A stretch of DNA of 64,000 bases from Ilyomonas sp965219515 (GTDB lineage: Bacteria > Bacteroidota > Bacteroidia > Chitinophagales > Chitinophagaceae): positions 248,001 to 312,000 of the forward strand of contig OZ244776.1 in NCBI GenBank assembly GCA_965219515.1, in the 5' to 3' direction. A program made the position numbers and the translations under genes. A model generated the notes under the pieces. It searched no databases. It was not told the origin of the DNA and worked only from the letters and a program-made list of their open reading frames with translations. Position 1 is the stretch's first letter; each line of letters opens with the position of its first letter. Positions 24,651 through 34,239 of the stretch are shown here, one piece after another.

Positions 24651-25397
24651 TCAGCAGGGCTTTAACTCATAGTGTTCCTTGTCAATCAGCCGCATCCTGT
24701 AAGCTTGTATTGCCGTAATGCCAAGCTTGTTGATAAGCCTGTAATTTGCTATGGCGCCCACGGCTGCGCCAATAAAAGGAATCAATTGCGCCAGCTTTGC
24801 AATGTCAATATAATCGCGGTATTCCTGCTGAAATGTGTGCCAGTCAAAATCGTGAATGTCTTCGGGTAACGTATGCCTTACATTATTCCAATCCTCTATT
24901 TTAAGATATACTTTTTTTCTTTCTTCATTTGAAGAAAAAGCAAGTTGAAACACATGCAAAATATAAAGACGTTCGCGGTAATCTTTCACATCAAATCCGT
25001 ATAGCGAAGCAATATCAAACAGCATTTTTATTTTGATGCCCAGCAACAAAGGAAAATCGGCGAGACTTGTAAAAAATCCGCCTGCACCCGTAACGCCGCC
25101 TTCAACGGCTCCTGTTTTTTTATAAGCCTTTATCTTTCCGTTAATTTTTTCTTCTCTTTCTTTCAGCGATGTTTCTGTAAGTGGTTTTGACGTGGTATAA
25201 GTGGCGCCGAACAACACGGCTCTTACCATACTTTTAATGGCTGATGTAATGGCGTTCTGCCCTTTATCGGGAATGATATTGTTTAGTTTTTTCTGCACAG
25301 CCGCCGCCATTTTTCCGGTTACGGAAGGCTTTTTCAGCATCTTCTTCTGCCAGCTTTTTAATTCCCTGATAATATCGTTTTCATATTGCTCACCCAT
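24651..25397 (-). CDS. EcsC-family protein
   Basis: 248-residue EcsC-domain protein. Features are an N-terminal amphipathic helix with ELKSWQKKMLKKPS, the glycine-rich AVEGGVTGAGGFFTSLADFP (membrane-associated), LLLGIKIKMLFDIASLYGFD and a second glycine-rich hydrophobic segment LIPFIGAAVGAIANYRLINK. EcsC proteins are peripheral or integral membrane proteins of unclear role, originally found beside an ABC transporter in Bacillus. Here the divergent neighbour is also an ABC ATPase gene (25596). Confidence 0.9.
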   Translation of the reverse strand: MGEQYENDIIRELKSWQKKMLKKPSVTGKMAAAVQKKLNNIIPDKGQNAITSAIKSMVRAVLFGATYTTSKPLTETSLKEREEKINGKIKAYKKTGAVEGGVTGAGGFFTSLADFPLLLGIKIKMLFDIASLYGFDVKDYRERLYILHVFQLAFSSNEERKKVYLKIEDWNNVRHTLPEDIHDFDWHTFQQEYRDYIDIAKLAQLIPFIGAAVGAIANYRLINKLGITAIQAYRMRLIDKEHYELKPC

Positions 25398-25595
25398 AGG
25401 CTATCTAATGTCAATATTTATACCATCGAAAGGGTTAGGTTCAGGGTGATATTACAGCCGGTTGGTATTGAACAAAAGCACTTTGGCGGATACAGAACTT
25501 TGAATGAAAGAAGATAAGTCAAATATCATGGAAGCTCAAAGCTGACTACTGATAGCTGAAAGCTCATACCTGTAAAACCCCTATTTTGCAACACG

Positions 25596-26243
25596 ATGAC
25601 TATAATGTTACAAGAGCTTGTGCCAATACCATTGAAAGAAACATTCAGAATACGAAAATCTGATGTCTGGCTGTCAAATGTTTTGTTGCATAAAGGCGAA
25701 TGGATTAAAATAAAAGCGCCCAGCGGAACCGGCAAAACAACATTGATTCATACATTGTATAAGCTGCGTAACGATTATGAAGGAAACCTGATGTGGAACA
25801 ATGCGAATCTGAAACAAGTGCAGGGCGATGCGCTGGCACAATTGCGGCAGTATGAAGTAAGCATCATTTTTCAGGATTTACGTTTGTTTCCGCATCTTAC
25901 GGCAAGAGAAAACATAGAACTGAACCGCGTTTTACAAAAGCCGTTTTATGAAGCCGATAAAATTGACGACATGGCTGAACGTGTTGGCATCACTCATATT
26001 CTGCAACAAAAAGCTGACCTGTGCAGCTACGGTGAGCAGCAGCGCATTGCCATTATCCGCGCGTTGGTGCAGCCGTTTTCGTGGTTGCTGATGGACGAGC
26101 CATTCAGTCATCTCGATATAGAAAACACGGCGAAAGCCGCCGCATTGATTGAAGAAGAATGCAAAAAACGAAACGCCGGGTTTATACTTACCGACCTGGA
26201 TGAAGACAATCATTTTACTTATACAAAACAGTTAGATTTATAG
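25596..26243 (+). CDS. ABC transporter ATP-binding protein, LolD/FtsE-like, variant motifs
   Basis: 215-residue ABC ATPase. Walker A is APSGTGKTT at 41-49, the Q-loop is IIFQDLRLFPHLTARENI around Gln93, and Walker B with D-loop is WLLMDEPFSHLD at 163-174. The signature is CSYGEQQR at 143-150 rather than LSGGQ, and the switch-loop His is absent: the segment reads GFILTDLDEDN where THD is usual. It probably energises the permease encoded 6 bp downstream. The pair resembles FtsEX/LolD-type mechanotransmission systems rather than a solute pump. Start at 25596 or 25605. Confidence 0.85.
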   Translation: MTIMLQELVPIPLKETFRIRKSDVWLSNVLLHKGEWIKIKAPSGTGKTTLIHTLYKLRNDYEGNLMWNNANLKQVQGDALAQLRQYEVSIIFQDLRLFPHLTARENIELNRVLQKPFYEADKIDDMAERVGITHILQQKADLCSYGEQQRIAIIRALVQPFSWLLMDEPFSHLDIENTAKAAALIEEECKKRNAGFILTDLDEDNHFTYTKQLDL

Positions 26244-26249
26244 TGATAT

Positions 26250-27422
26250 ATGTTGAACAATCTATTGAAGAAACTGATCAAATCAGGAAGCGGAAGAATT
26301 CGTTTTATCATGGCGGTCATCGGTTTGTCTGTCGCTATGATTCTGATTCTTTCAGCCGTACAGTTGCAGGCAGATTATAACGATCTTTTGTATGGTAAAA
26401 ATAACCGCGACAGCATTGCTAATTTTCTTGTCATACATAAACCTGTTACCGGCAAAAGCATGAATGGCGCAACGATGAGCCATGATGAAATCGGCGATTT
26501 AAAAAAACAAGCTTTCACGCAGGCAGCTGGCGTGCTTACGCCAAGCCGGTTTAAGGTTTCGGCAAGCGGCGGAAATACCATTCCATTTTATACAGAGCTG
26601 TTTTTTGAAAGTGTGCCCGATGAATTTATTGATGTAAAAAGCAACGACTGGAACTGGGGCGAAAATTCGCAGTTTATACCAATGGTGGTGCCGAATATGT
26701 TTTTAGACATGTACAATTTCGGCTTTGCGACTTCGCAAAGCTTGCCGCAGCTTTCGCAGCAATTGGTAATGAGTCTGCCCGTTCAGATAAACATAACTGG
26801 TCCGCAGGGTGTGGTTCATTACTATGCAAAAGTGGTTGGCTTTAGCGACCGCATTTCATCGGTGCTGGTGCCGCAGGCTTTTATGGACTGGGCAAATGCA
26901 AAATTCGGAACAAAAACAAATGCAGAAGCATCGCGCGTTGTGATTAGAACGGCAGATGCCGGAAACCCGCAGTTGATAAGTTATTTACAGAAACATAACC
27001 TGCAAACGGATGCTGATAAAACACGTTTTAGCAAGTACCGGCAAATTGTAGATACGGTAGTGAATATATCGGGTATTACCGGCGCAGTAATGCTATTGTT
27101 CGCCCTGCTCATTTTCACCTTATTTATACAACTCACCATTGCATCAAGCAAAGAAGACATCGCTTTGTTAATAACCTTAGGCGCAGCACCAAAACAGCTT
27201 TATCAGTTTTTAATGAAGCAATTTTTTCCGGTGAATATTCTGATTGTGTGTGCGGTACTTATTATTGTTGTTATCCTGCAATTAACGTTGCAAAAGATAC
27301 TGGCTGCGCAAAGCATTTTTATTGCTTCCTATCCATCAATATTTACGTTTGCGGCAGCAGTTATTGTATTGATTGTGTTGTGGCTGGTGAACCGCATAAC
27401 CATAAAAAAATATATTTCATAG
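26250..27422 (+). CDS. FtsX-like ABC transporter permease
   Basis: 390-residue membrane protein with the MacB/FtsX layout: one N-terminal span (FIMAVIGLSVAMILILSAV, about 19-37), a large periplasmic domain (about 40-270), and three C-terminal spans starting GITGAVMLLFALLIFTLFI, then VNILIVCAVLIIVVILQL and FTFAAAVIVLIVLWLV. The cytoplasmic coupling stretch DIALLITLGAAPKQLYQFL, between the second and third spans, is typical. Encoded directly after the variant ATPase, it likely forms its partner, moving lipoproteins or signalling across the membrane. Confidence 0.88.
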   Translation: MLNNLLKKLIKSGSGRIRFIMAVIGLSVAMILILSAVQLQADYNDLLYGKNNRDSIANFLVIHKPVTGKSMNGATMSHDEIGDLKKQAFTQAAGVLTPSRFKVSASGGNTIPFYTELFFESVPDEFIDVKSNDWNWGENSQFIPMVVPNMFLDMYNFGFATSQSLPQLSQQLVMSLPVQINITGPQGVVHYYAKVVGFSDRISSVLVPQAFMDWANAKFGTKTNAEASRVVIRTADAGNPQLISYLQKHNLQTDADKTRFSKYRQIVDTVVNISGITGAVMLLFALLIFTLFIQLTIASSKEDIALLITLGAAPKQLYQFLMKQFFPVNILIVCAVLIIVVILQLTLQKILAAQSIFIASYPSIFTFAAAVIVLIVLWLVNRITIKKYIS

Positions 27423-27475
27423 CACAGCTTGTTTTTATATAAATCAGATTTTTTTAGCAGGCAAAATTCTTATCC

Positions 27476-28315
27476 ATGTCAAAATATTTTAATTCGGATG
27501 TGCCATTTTCTTCGTCTCAAAAAACAATTGCCATTATCAATATTATCGCCTTTTTACTTATGATTGGCGCTAACTGTTTATCTATTTTTTTACCGCTGAA
27601 CAACAAGACGCAAATGCAGTTGAGCGGGCAATATCCCAATTTGTTTACGCCCATCGGCTTTACCTTTTCGGTGTGGAGTGTGATTTATGTGTTACTGTTT
27701 GGTTTTATTATTTACCAGGCGTATGTTTTGTTTGTTACACAACACAGAGATAAAGCGCGCATCCTGTCAGTTTCTTATTTATTTGTTGGTGTGTGTTTTT
27801 GCAATGCAGCCTGGTTGTTTGCCTGGCATTACGAATTAATAACACTTAGCGTTTTAATCATGATGGCTCATCTCTGGCTGCTGGTGCTGATACACGACAG
27901 GCTTAGTCTTGCCATTGCCTGGCGACCGTTTGCGCCGAAAATATGGCTCGGCATTCCGTTCAGCATTTACCTTGGCTGGATATGCGTAGCAACCATTGCC
28001 AATATTACGGCATGGCTGGTAGCAAAAGGCATCACGCTTTCTTTTTTTATTCCGCAGGTATGGACTATCATTATGCTGTTAGCCGCTTTACTCATTGGTA
28101 TTTTTTATGTATTTACCCGAAATAATAAATTTCTCGCGTTAACCATTGCCTGGGCATTTTACGGCATTATGAGAAAGCAAACCGAAGCCGGTAATAAGGG
28201 CGCGCAAACGGTAACGCTGGCAGCCGGATTGGCGTTGGGCATTTTATTGCTTATTATTCTTTTCAATACATTTCGCAGCCGCGACCCGGAATACCGGCCA
28301 AATATGTCGGCATGA
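27476..28315 (+). CDS. TspO/MBR-related tryptophan-rich membrane protein
   Basis: 279-residue polytopic membrane protein. The segment LFTPIGFTFSVWSVIYVLLF matches the Pro/Trp-rich region of TspO-related proteins, and WLFAWHYELITLSVLIMMAH and IWLGIPFSIYLGWICVATIA follow the same pattern. It is longer than classic five-span TspO (about 160 residues), as in the enlarged family seen in Bacteroidota and actinobacteria. Ligand probably a tetrapyrrole or other hydrophobic molecule, by family only. It follows the permease by 53 bp on the same strand. Confidence 0.75.
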   Translation: MSKYFNSDVPFSSSQKTIAIINIIAFLLMIGANCLSIFLPLNNKTQMQLSGQYPNLFTPIGFTFSVWSVIYVLLFGFIIYQAYVLFVTQHRDKARILSVSYLFVGVCFCNAAWLFAWHYELITLSVLIMMAHLWLLVLIHDRLSLAIAWRPFAPKIWLGIPFSIYLGWICVATIANITAWLVAKGITLSFFIPQVWTIIMLLAALLIGIFYVFTRNNKFLALTIAWAFYGIMRKQTEAGNKGAQTVTLAAGLALGILLLIILFNTFRSRDPEYRPNMSA

Positions 28316-28334
28316 TTTTTTTCATAAAAACAAT

Positions 28335-28898
28335 ATGGAAAATAACAGACAACAAAATACAACGGTGCCAAATAGTAAGTTTACAGAAGACCTTACAGAT
28401 TCGCCGCGCGATCAGGTGCATTTGCAGCCCGAAAATACAACCATAGACATGCCTGATGTAAGCGATATTCCCGGGCAGGAAAATATTGTGGTGGCTGGTT
28501 TGGGCGAAATGGCGGATACTACCATTTCGAGTGGCGATGAGGAAGGCGATGAAATATGGAGTGAAGAGATAGATACGGATGATGATGCGCTGATGCCTGC
28601 GGACGCAGATTCTACCGTATCGCAGGAAGAAAAAGATACGTTAAGCCGTACCGAAATGGATGTGCCGAGCGAAGACAATACCAATCTGCGACATGCCGCT
28701 TTGGATGCGTATGATGATGAAGGCGAACCCTTAAACGAAGCTGGAGGCGCTACCGACATATCGGGCAAAGACATTGATACAACCATTGTAATGAATGATG
28801 ATGCCAATGAGGAAATTGGTGAGGAAGACGAGGAAAATAATACATACAGTCTTGGCGGCGATGATAAGAATAACTTAGAAGATTCAAAGAACGGGTAA
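28335..28898 (+). CDS. Hypothetical acidic low-complexity protein
   Basis: 187-residue strongly acidic protein, rich in Asp, Glu, Thr and Asn, with stretches such as SSGDEEGDEIWSEEIDTDDD and NEEIGEEDEENN. No signal peptide, membrane span or known domain; it is probably disordered. It follows the TspO-related gene by 19 bp and ends in front of a strong terminator, so it is probably the last gene of that transcript. Function unknown. Confidence 0.65.
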   Translation: MENNRQQNTTVPNSKFTEDLTDSPRDQVHLQPENTTIDMPDVSDIPGQENIVVAGLGEMADTTISSGDEEGDEIWSEEIDTDDDALMPADADSTVSQEEKDTLSRTEMDVPSEDNTNLRHAALDAYDDEGEPLNEAGGATDISGKDIDTTIVMNDDANEEIGEEDEENNTYSLGGDDKNNLEDSKNG

Positions 28899-28918
28899 GA
28901 GGCTTTTATTCAAAATCG

Positions 28919-28950
28919 AAAGCGCATAAAATTTATATTTTATGCGCTTT
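28919..28950. terminator. Strong hairpin terminator
   Basis: Perfect 14-bp arms AAAGCGCATAAAAT (28919-28932) and ATTTTATGCGCTTT (28937-28950) with a four-base loop, followed by a T-rich run. It ends the transcript that includes the acidic protein gene and separates it from the sigma-factor unit. Confidence 0.85.
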
Positions 28951-29056
28951 TCTGTTTTTAAGCCTGAAACAAAAGAATTAGAAAATTTAATTTTTGAGAA
29001 AGCAGCGTAGTATTTTGAAACTTGTCTATATTTATGGGGTAAATTATAGCCTACGC

Positions 29057-29644
29057 ATGAGTTATGAAGTGTTGATTTCAGGATGCCTGCAAAACGATCC
29101 GGCTGCACAGCGCGAACTGTATAACAGGTTCAGCCCCAAAATGCTGTCGGTTTGTTATCGCTTTGCGCAAAGCAGGGAAGATGCGGAAGATATGCTGCAG
29201 GAAGGTTTCATTAAGGTATTTACCCAAATTCACACCTTTGAAAATAAAGGAACGTTTGAAGGGTGGGTGCGACGTATCATTGTTCATACCTGCATTAATT
29301 TTTTGAAAAAATACAAAAAATTCAATGAGAATGTTGACATTGCTTACGCCGGCGCATTACAGGTGAAGGAAGAAACCATGCCTTCGGTCATGCAGGCCAA
29401 ACAAATTATAGAATGTATCAGGTTGCTGCCTGTCGGGTATAGAACCGTTTTGAATTTATATGCCCTGGAAGGTTACAGCCACAGAGAAATTGCGACGATG
29501 CTGGACATAGAAGAAAGCACCAGCCGCAGCCAATATACGCGATCCAGAAATATGCTTGAGACCATACTGATAAAAAAACGGATTCTTGAAAAACCAGGAG
29601 AGGAAGCCGGATGGCTGGCATCTCTCACAACTACCACAAATTAA
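29057..29644 (+). CDS. ECF RNA polymerase sigma factor
   Basis: 195 residues from the ATG at 29057; the frame is open from 28994 but that extension overlaps a promoter-like region. Region 2 is LYNRFSPKMLSVCYRFAQSR with EDAEDMLQEGFIKVFTQI, and region 2.4 is GTFEGWVRRIIVHTCINFLK. Region 4 is LLPVGYRTVLNLYALEGYSH with the helix-turn-helix REIATMLDIEESTSRSQYTR. It redirects RNA polymerase to a small regulon. Encoded 5 bp before a membrane/barrel protein that probably serves as its sensor or target. Confidence 0.92.
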   Translation: MSYEVLISGCLQNDPAAQRELYNRFSPKMLSVCYRFAQSREDAEDMLQEGFIKVFTQIHTFENKGTFEGWVRRIIVHTCINFLKKYKKFNENVDIAYAGALQVKEETMPSVMQAKQIIECIRLLPVGYRTVLNLYALEGYSHREIATMLDIEESTSRSQYTRSRNMLETILIKKRILEKPGEEAGWLASLTTTTN

Positions 29645-29649
29645 CGGCA

Positions 29650-31164
29650 ATGACGAACCTGCAGCATAACGACGAATTTGAATCATTTTTATATAAACAG
29701 GTGAAAGATCATCGTATGTATCCGGCTGACCAAATCTGGCGGAACATACAAAAAGAAATTCATGGCGAAGGCAGATGGCCCGCGCTTACATACATTTCCA
29801 TTTTTATCATTACGGCATTGGTCATCAGCACACTCATGGTAAAGCCGGAAGAAAGGCTGCACAAGAATACCATTGTTTATCCGCCGCAGAAAGAAGAAAT
29901 CAGTTATCAAAAAACAAAGCAGAGCATAAAAGAAGCCGCCGAATCAACACCGGTTCAATATGCTTATACCGACAAAATAACGCAGCGCACATTACAATCT
30001 GTAAGTGAAACCATCCTCGCCCGCAATGAGGAACAGAATTATCGTTCTCAGACTGCCATTATCAAAACGTCGCTATTACCGGTTGAAGATAAACTGACGC
30101 ACGACATCAATCCGGCAATTGTTCTTGCAGCGGTAAAAGTGTCCGACAAAAGCGAAGATTTACAAAGCCATATAAACAATCGTGATCAGAAAGACCAGTC
30201 TGCTGAACCGAATTTGCAGGAAGTAAATTCGCCGTATACCATGATAAAACCAGCTTCAAAATATTTTAGCACGCTTGGTTTGCTGAATCCTGCTGATTTG
30301 AAAAAGCCGTCTGATAACAATTCCTCTTTTTACAATCCGGACGATTTGTGGAGAAGCTATCCGCTGTTAACCACAACGGATCTGATAAGAAGAAAACTAA
30401 CCAAATTCAGCTTCCGGTTTTATATTACGCCTTCTGTAAGCTATCGGAGACTGAATGATGCCAACGGCAAAAAGGCAAGATCATACACAGCCATTCCGCG
30501 CAGCAATAATTATCAGTTAGATATCAACCATGTGGTAGAACATCGCCCTGCCATTGGCGCTGAAACAGGATTTGCTTTGGGCTATAAGCTTACGAATGCA
30601 CTTACCGTTACGGGCGGTTTTCAGTTTAATATGCGGCAATACGGCATTAAGGCTTATACGCTTTCCATACCCGACCCGGTACAGGAAATAACTGCCGGAC
30701 AAGCCATCAGCGACAATCTGCCTGATCAACAGGCTGTGGCCGACAATTCTTATCTCACTTCTGCCGATCATTCTTCTTTCTCCGGACAGTCTGTTGTGCT
30801 TAACAACCGTTACTACGAAATTGCTGCCCCCATTGGCATTGACTGGCGGATGGCAGCTTCGAGCAATGGCAGACTTACCATAAATGCAGCGGCTTCTTTA
30901 CAGCCTACTTACACATTTGATAAAGAGCCGTTTGTGCTAACCACCGATTATAAGAATTATACCGACGGCGCATCTATTATGCGCAACTGGAATCTCAATT
31001 CAAATGTGGAAGCTTACATCAGCTACAAGGTAGGTCCGTTACGCTGGCAATTGGGTCCGCAATTCCGGTATCAGCATTTTTCTACTTATTCCAATGCTTA
31101 TCCCATTCGCGAGCATCTACTTGATTATGGCATTAAACTGGGCTTTACCAAATCGCTTGATTAA
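29650..31164 (+). CDS. Sigma-linked membrane protein with C-terminal barrel-like domain
   Basis: 504 residues from the ATG at 29650, five bases after the sigma stop (an earlier ATG at 29611 overlaps that gene). The N-terminal cytoplasmic part (FESFLYKQVKDHRMYPADQI, WRNIQKEIHG) resembles anti-sigma regions. One membrane span follows, ALTYISIFIITALVISTLMV at about residues 45-64. A long low-complexity linker leads to a beta-strand-rich C-terminus (FRFYITPSVSYRRLND, ETGFALGYKLTNALTVTGGF, WQLGPQFRYQHFSTYSN) with an outer-membrane-barrel pattern. Such sigma-coupled proteins are known in Bacteroidota. Probably senses the envelope state. Confidence 0.7.
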   Translation: MTNLQHNDEFESFLYKQVKDHRMYPADQIWRNIQKEIHGEGRWPALTYISIFIITALVISTLMVKPEERLHKNTIVYPPQKEEISYQKTKQSIKEAAESTPVQYAYTDKITQRTLQSVSETILARNEEQNYRSQTAIIKTSLLPVEDKLTHDINPAIVLAAVKVSDKSEDLQSHINNRDQKDQSAEPNLQEVNSPYTMIKPASKYFSTLGLLNPADLKKPSDNNSSFYNPDDLWRSYPLLTTTDLIRRKLTKFSFRFYITPSVSYRRLNDANGKKARSYTAIPRSNNYQLDINHVVEHRPAIGAETGFALGYKLTNALTVTGGFQFNMRQYGIKAYTLSIPDPVQEITAGQAISDNLPDQQAVADNSYLTSADHSSFSGQSVVLNNRYYEIAAPIGIDWRMAASSNGRLTINAAASLQPTYTFDKEPFVLTTDYKNYTDGASIMRNWNLNSNVEAYISYKVGPLRWQLGPQFRYQHFSTYSNAYPIREHLLDYGIKLGFTKSLD

Positions 31165-31419
31165 TGCAGAAAAGGAATCAGTAACCCGTGTCGAAATAGT
31201 TGTAAATGAATTTATTTGAATTACGTAACCAGTCTGAATAGTGTTAGCAAAGCTAACCGGCTTCTTACTTTACTATTATTGTAATTACATCTTAATATCC
31301 AATTAATACTGTTTGTTGCTGTGATTCTTTACGCTCCATTAAGTATTTCTTTTTTAAGACAAAATATGTAATAAGATAATGGAACTTTATTGCCTTTTTT
31401 TTAAAGATAAAAAAGCTTC

Positions 31420-34239
31420 TTAATTATTAAAAATGCTTCCCGGCAAAATTAAAGTCCATTGGTTGGGTTGCTCGCCGGTTATTTTGTAATCGAGCAAACG
31501 GCTGTACCTTATGCCAACCGTTATATTTTGCTGATTCCACCATTTGGTGTCAAGATAAATTTCAGCACCGGCAGATTTCAAATCATATTTAATAAAACCA
31601 TCGGCGGTATTGCCTTGTATCCGCGTATAATCATAAAACAAATTCGCTCTCAGACGTCTGAAATAAACAATGTTGGCAATCCCGAAATCGGGATAAGCAA
31701 GCGGCAAATGATAATTGACGCCGGCTTTGTACATGGTTGGAAAATTGAAAGATGAGTAACCTCTTGCATACGGAAAATTATCGCTTAGCGAATAATTAAA
31801 AAGATTAGCTGATGTCTGAAAGGTTTGTGTTTCGTAAGCGCCATCTAACACGATGCTGTGCGAATGCAAAATGCCAGGCAGATATAATGAACCCCGAACC
31901 AGAAACTGATCGGCAGCATGACGGCTTGTTAGCTTGCGGTATTGCGCCTGCAGAGTTTGCCCCCAATGCGGATAAATATGCTGCAAAGCTTGTTGCTTCC
32001 GGCTTATATACAACATTTGTGTTTGCAGATAACCGTTGGTAAAATTATCGGCAAGCGGTTTCGATTCGCCCGTAAACTGCGGATTATCCAGCCCGTAAGC
32101 CGCAGACAGAATGAGATTGCGATATTCTTTGCCGCCGGATACATTCAACGGCAACCGAAGTCCGGCAATTCCGTTCAGTTCGTTATAAGTGAATTTCTGA
32201 CGTTGCCGGTTATAAATTTTACGTCCGAATGTTTCTGAAACATTTATAAACGGTTGAACATAAGATACGCCGTAGGTAATTTCATAACCAACCTGGTTAT
32301 AGCTTTCATTGCGATTATAATTGTAATAAATCTGATTTTGAATGGTGCTTAAAATATTTTCTCCATACAGCGTTAACGAAAAAATCGGGTTGGAATAATC
32401 TGGTTGCAGGCTGTGAAAATTGAACGGATGGCTAAACAGCGAATAGTTTTCTGTTTCGTATCGTTTTGTTTCAGGGGCATTCGTTAATGTTTCATTCGCG
32501 CTGGTATCAAAGGGCTTTGTTACATACAATCCGGTCAGCGTATCTGCCTGTACATTAACCAGTTGCCAATGCGATGTAAAATTTCCCAACCGATAGCCCG
32601 AAGATGTAAAGGCAGATGTCGTTACATGGTTACCGGTAACAACAGCGCCATATAAACCGGTCTGATAATTTGCAATGCGGTAGTTTTTTTGTTCAGAAGC
32701 CACGTATGCCCAGATTTCATCTTTGCCATTGTTTGAACAGCTATAAACAAGCGTATCGCCCTGCACGGCAGGGAAACCAAGGATGCGGTTGGCAAAAGGC
32801 AACAACACCGATATTTGTTTGCCAGACAAATTCCATTGCTGCAGGCTCATTTCGCCATTCGTTTTTCTGATTATAAAATAAACAGCTTTATCATCAGCCG
32901 AAAACTTCGGGTACGAATAAATTTCATTATCGCTGTTGGTAAGCGAAATCGTTTTTGTTCCGCCCGAAGTAAAAATGTCTATGGAAGAATGTTGCTGCGG
33001 CGAAACCGAAACGGCAGCCACCAGCTTGCCATCGTGCGAAATATCGGGAGAAAAATAGCGGCTTTTAAAAGTAATGCGACGCTCGCGCTTGGTAGCAATA
33101 TCCAACACTTTAATAACACTGTATTCGCGGTACGCCCACCGGGTGCTTGGCTGATAAGCCGCATACACAATTTTGCCGTTGTTATATGAAAAATAATTAT
33201 CGTTGGTAAGGCTTTGCAATGCAATTTTTCTCTCGCTGCCGTCTTTTTCAATCCGGTAAAAATGAGGCAGCGTTTTATAGCTTTCTTTTAAAACAATCAC
33301 ACCGCCGTTGCCATCGTTGTACGGATAGCGGTAATGAACCACATTCCTGTTTTTTTCTTTTGTTATCCACGATACATTTTCATTTTTCTGCGTCTGCCAT
33401 TGCTGCCGGTAAAACGAAAACGCATCGTTTACAAATTGCCTGAAAGGCACGCCGGCAGAGGCTTTCAGGCTTCCCTGCAACGGATAAAACAATGGCCTGA
33501 ACCGCACCGCATCATCGGTTACCTTTTTCCAGAAACCGTTGCCATACTTTTCCCTGCCATACGCAACCAGCAGGTAGCCGAGCGGATAATGATCGGGCAC
33601 AAAATTTTTGAAAGAACCGTTGCGCAGCTTCATGTAACTGTAATGCCTGCTATCATAATACAGTGCTTTATAACCATTAAAAAAATCGGGCAGTCTGCCT
33701 CTTCCCTGTTCCGACAATAAAGTTTCGTTATACACAGCATCGCCTTCAAAAAACCAGTTGGGAATGGCGGCGTCATTTGCCAGCGCCTGCCCGTTTTGTC
33801 CAAATAACACAAAAGCCGTTTTTGATAAACCTTTCCGAAAATTATTGTACTGTTCTGCATGGCGGTATTCATGAATGGAAAGCAAATCGGTAACACTTAA
33901 CGAGCCTAAATCGAATGCATTCTGCGGCGGCGTAAGATAATATTCGCTGCGAAACGGACCCAGCTGCACATAACCGTTAAAATAGGTAAGCTCGTTGCGA
34001 AGCACAACATTTATGCGGTGAACGCCATTGCCAAGCGTGCTGAATTTTTTTTGTTGGTAATGAGCCAGCGCCGCCACGCGTTGCGCCAGCGAATCTTCGC
34101 CTTCGGGATAAATAATTCTGGCGGTATCGGTTTTAATTTGTCGCCAGCGAATGTTCGCCGGTGTGCCGCTAAATTGCTGGGCGAAAAGATGAAATGACAA
34201 TAAAATCAGGGGAATACAACAAAGCAGCTTTCGTCTCAT
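31420..34239 (-). CDS. Zinc-peptidase-like/TolB-propeller/outer-membrane barrel protein
   Basis: 939-residue exported protein with signal peptide (KLLCCIPLILLSFHLFAQ). Domain 1 carries HEYRH (HExxH) at residues 123-127 and a downstream WFFEGD with Glu165, the gluzincin zinc-ligand spacing. Domain 2 (about 280-560) has TolB-like propeller blades, such as DISHDGKLVAAVSVSPQQHS and SYPKFSADDKAVYFIIRK. Domain 3 (about 600-939) is rich in amphipathic strands and ends with an aromatic-containing strand. It is related to proteins annotated as TolB-like translocation proteins. It may be an outer-membrane-anchored protease or assembly factor. Confidence 0.75.
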   Translation of the reverse strand: MRRKLLCCIPLILLSFHLFAQQFSGTPANIRWRQIKTDTARIIYPEGEDSLAQRVAALAHYQQKKFSTLGNGVHRINVVLRNELTYFNGYVQLGPFRSEYYLTPPQNAFDLGSLSVTDLLSIHEYRHAEQYNNFRKGLSKTAFVLFGQNGQALANDAAIPNWFFEGDAVYNETLLSEQGRGRLPDFFNGYKALYYDSRHYSYMKLRNGSFKNFVPDHYPLGYLLVAYGREKYGNGFWKKVTDDAVRFRPLFYPLQGSLKASAGVPFRQFVNDAFSFYRQQWQTQKNENVSWITKEKNRNVVHYRYPYNDGNGGVIVLKESYKTLPHFYRIEKDGSERKIALQSLTNDNYFSYNNGKIVYAAYQPSTRWAYREYSVIKVLDIATKRERRITFKSRYFSPDISHDGKLVAAVSVSPQQHSSIDIFTSGGTKTISLTNSDNEIYSYPKFSADDKAVYFIIRKTNGEMSLQQWNLSGKQISVLLPFANRILGFPAVQGDTLVYSCSNNGKDEIWAYVASEQKNYRIANYQTGLYGAVVTGNHVTTSAFTSSGYRLGNFTSHWQLVNVQADTLTGLYVTKPFDTSANETLTNAPETKRYETENYSLFSHPFNFHSLQPDYSNPIFSLTLYGENILSTIQNQIYYNYNRNESYNQVGYEITYGVSYVQPFINVSETFGRKIYNRQRQKFTYNELNGIAGLRLPLNVSGGKEYRNLILSAAYGLDNPQFTGESKPLADNFTNGYLQTQMLYISRKQQALQHIYPHWGQTLQAQYRKLTSRHAADQFLVRGSLYLPGILHSHSIVLDGAYETQTFQTSANLFNYSLSDNFPYARGYSSFNFPTMYKAGVNYHLPLAYPDFGIANIVYFRRLRANLFYDYTRIQGNTADGFIKYDLKSAGAEIYLDTKWWNQQNITVGIRYSRLLDYKITGEQPNQWTLILPGSIFNN

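Noticed and set aside
28412..28807. Serine-rich minus frame opposite the acidic protein
   Set aside because: It mirrors the Asp/Glu-rich coding bias of the sense strand; a shadow.
33334..33720. 128-codon plus frame within the TolB/peptidase gene
   Set aside because: Antisense to a long gene with clear domains; no independent motif.
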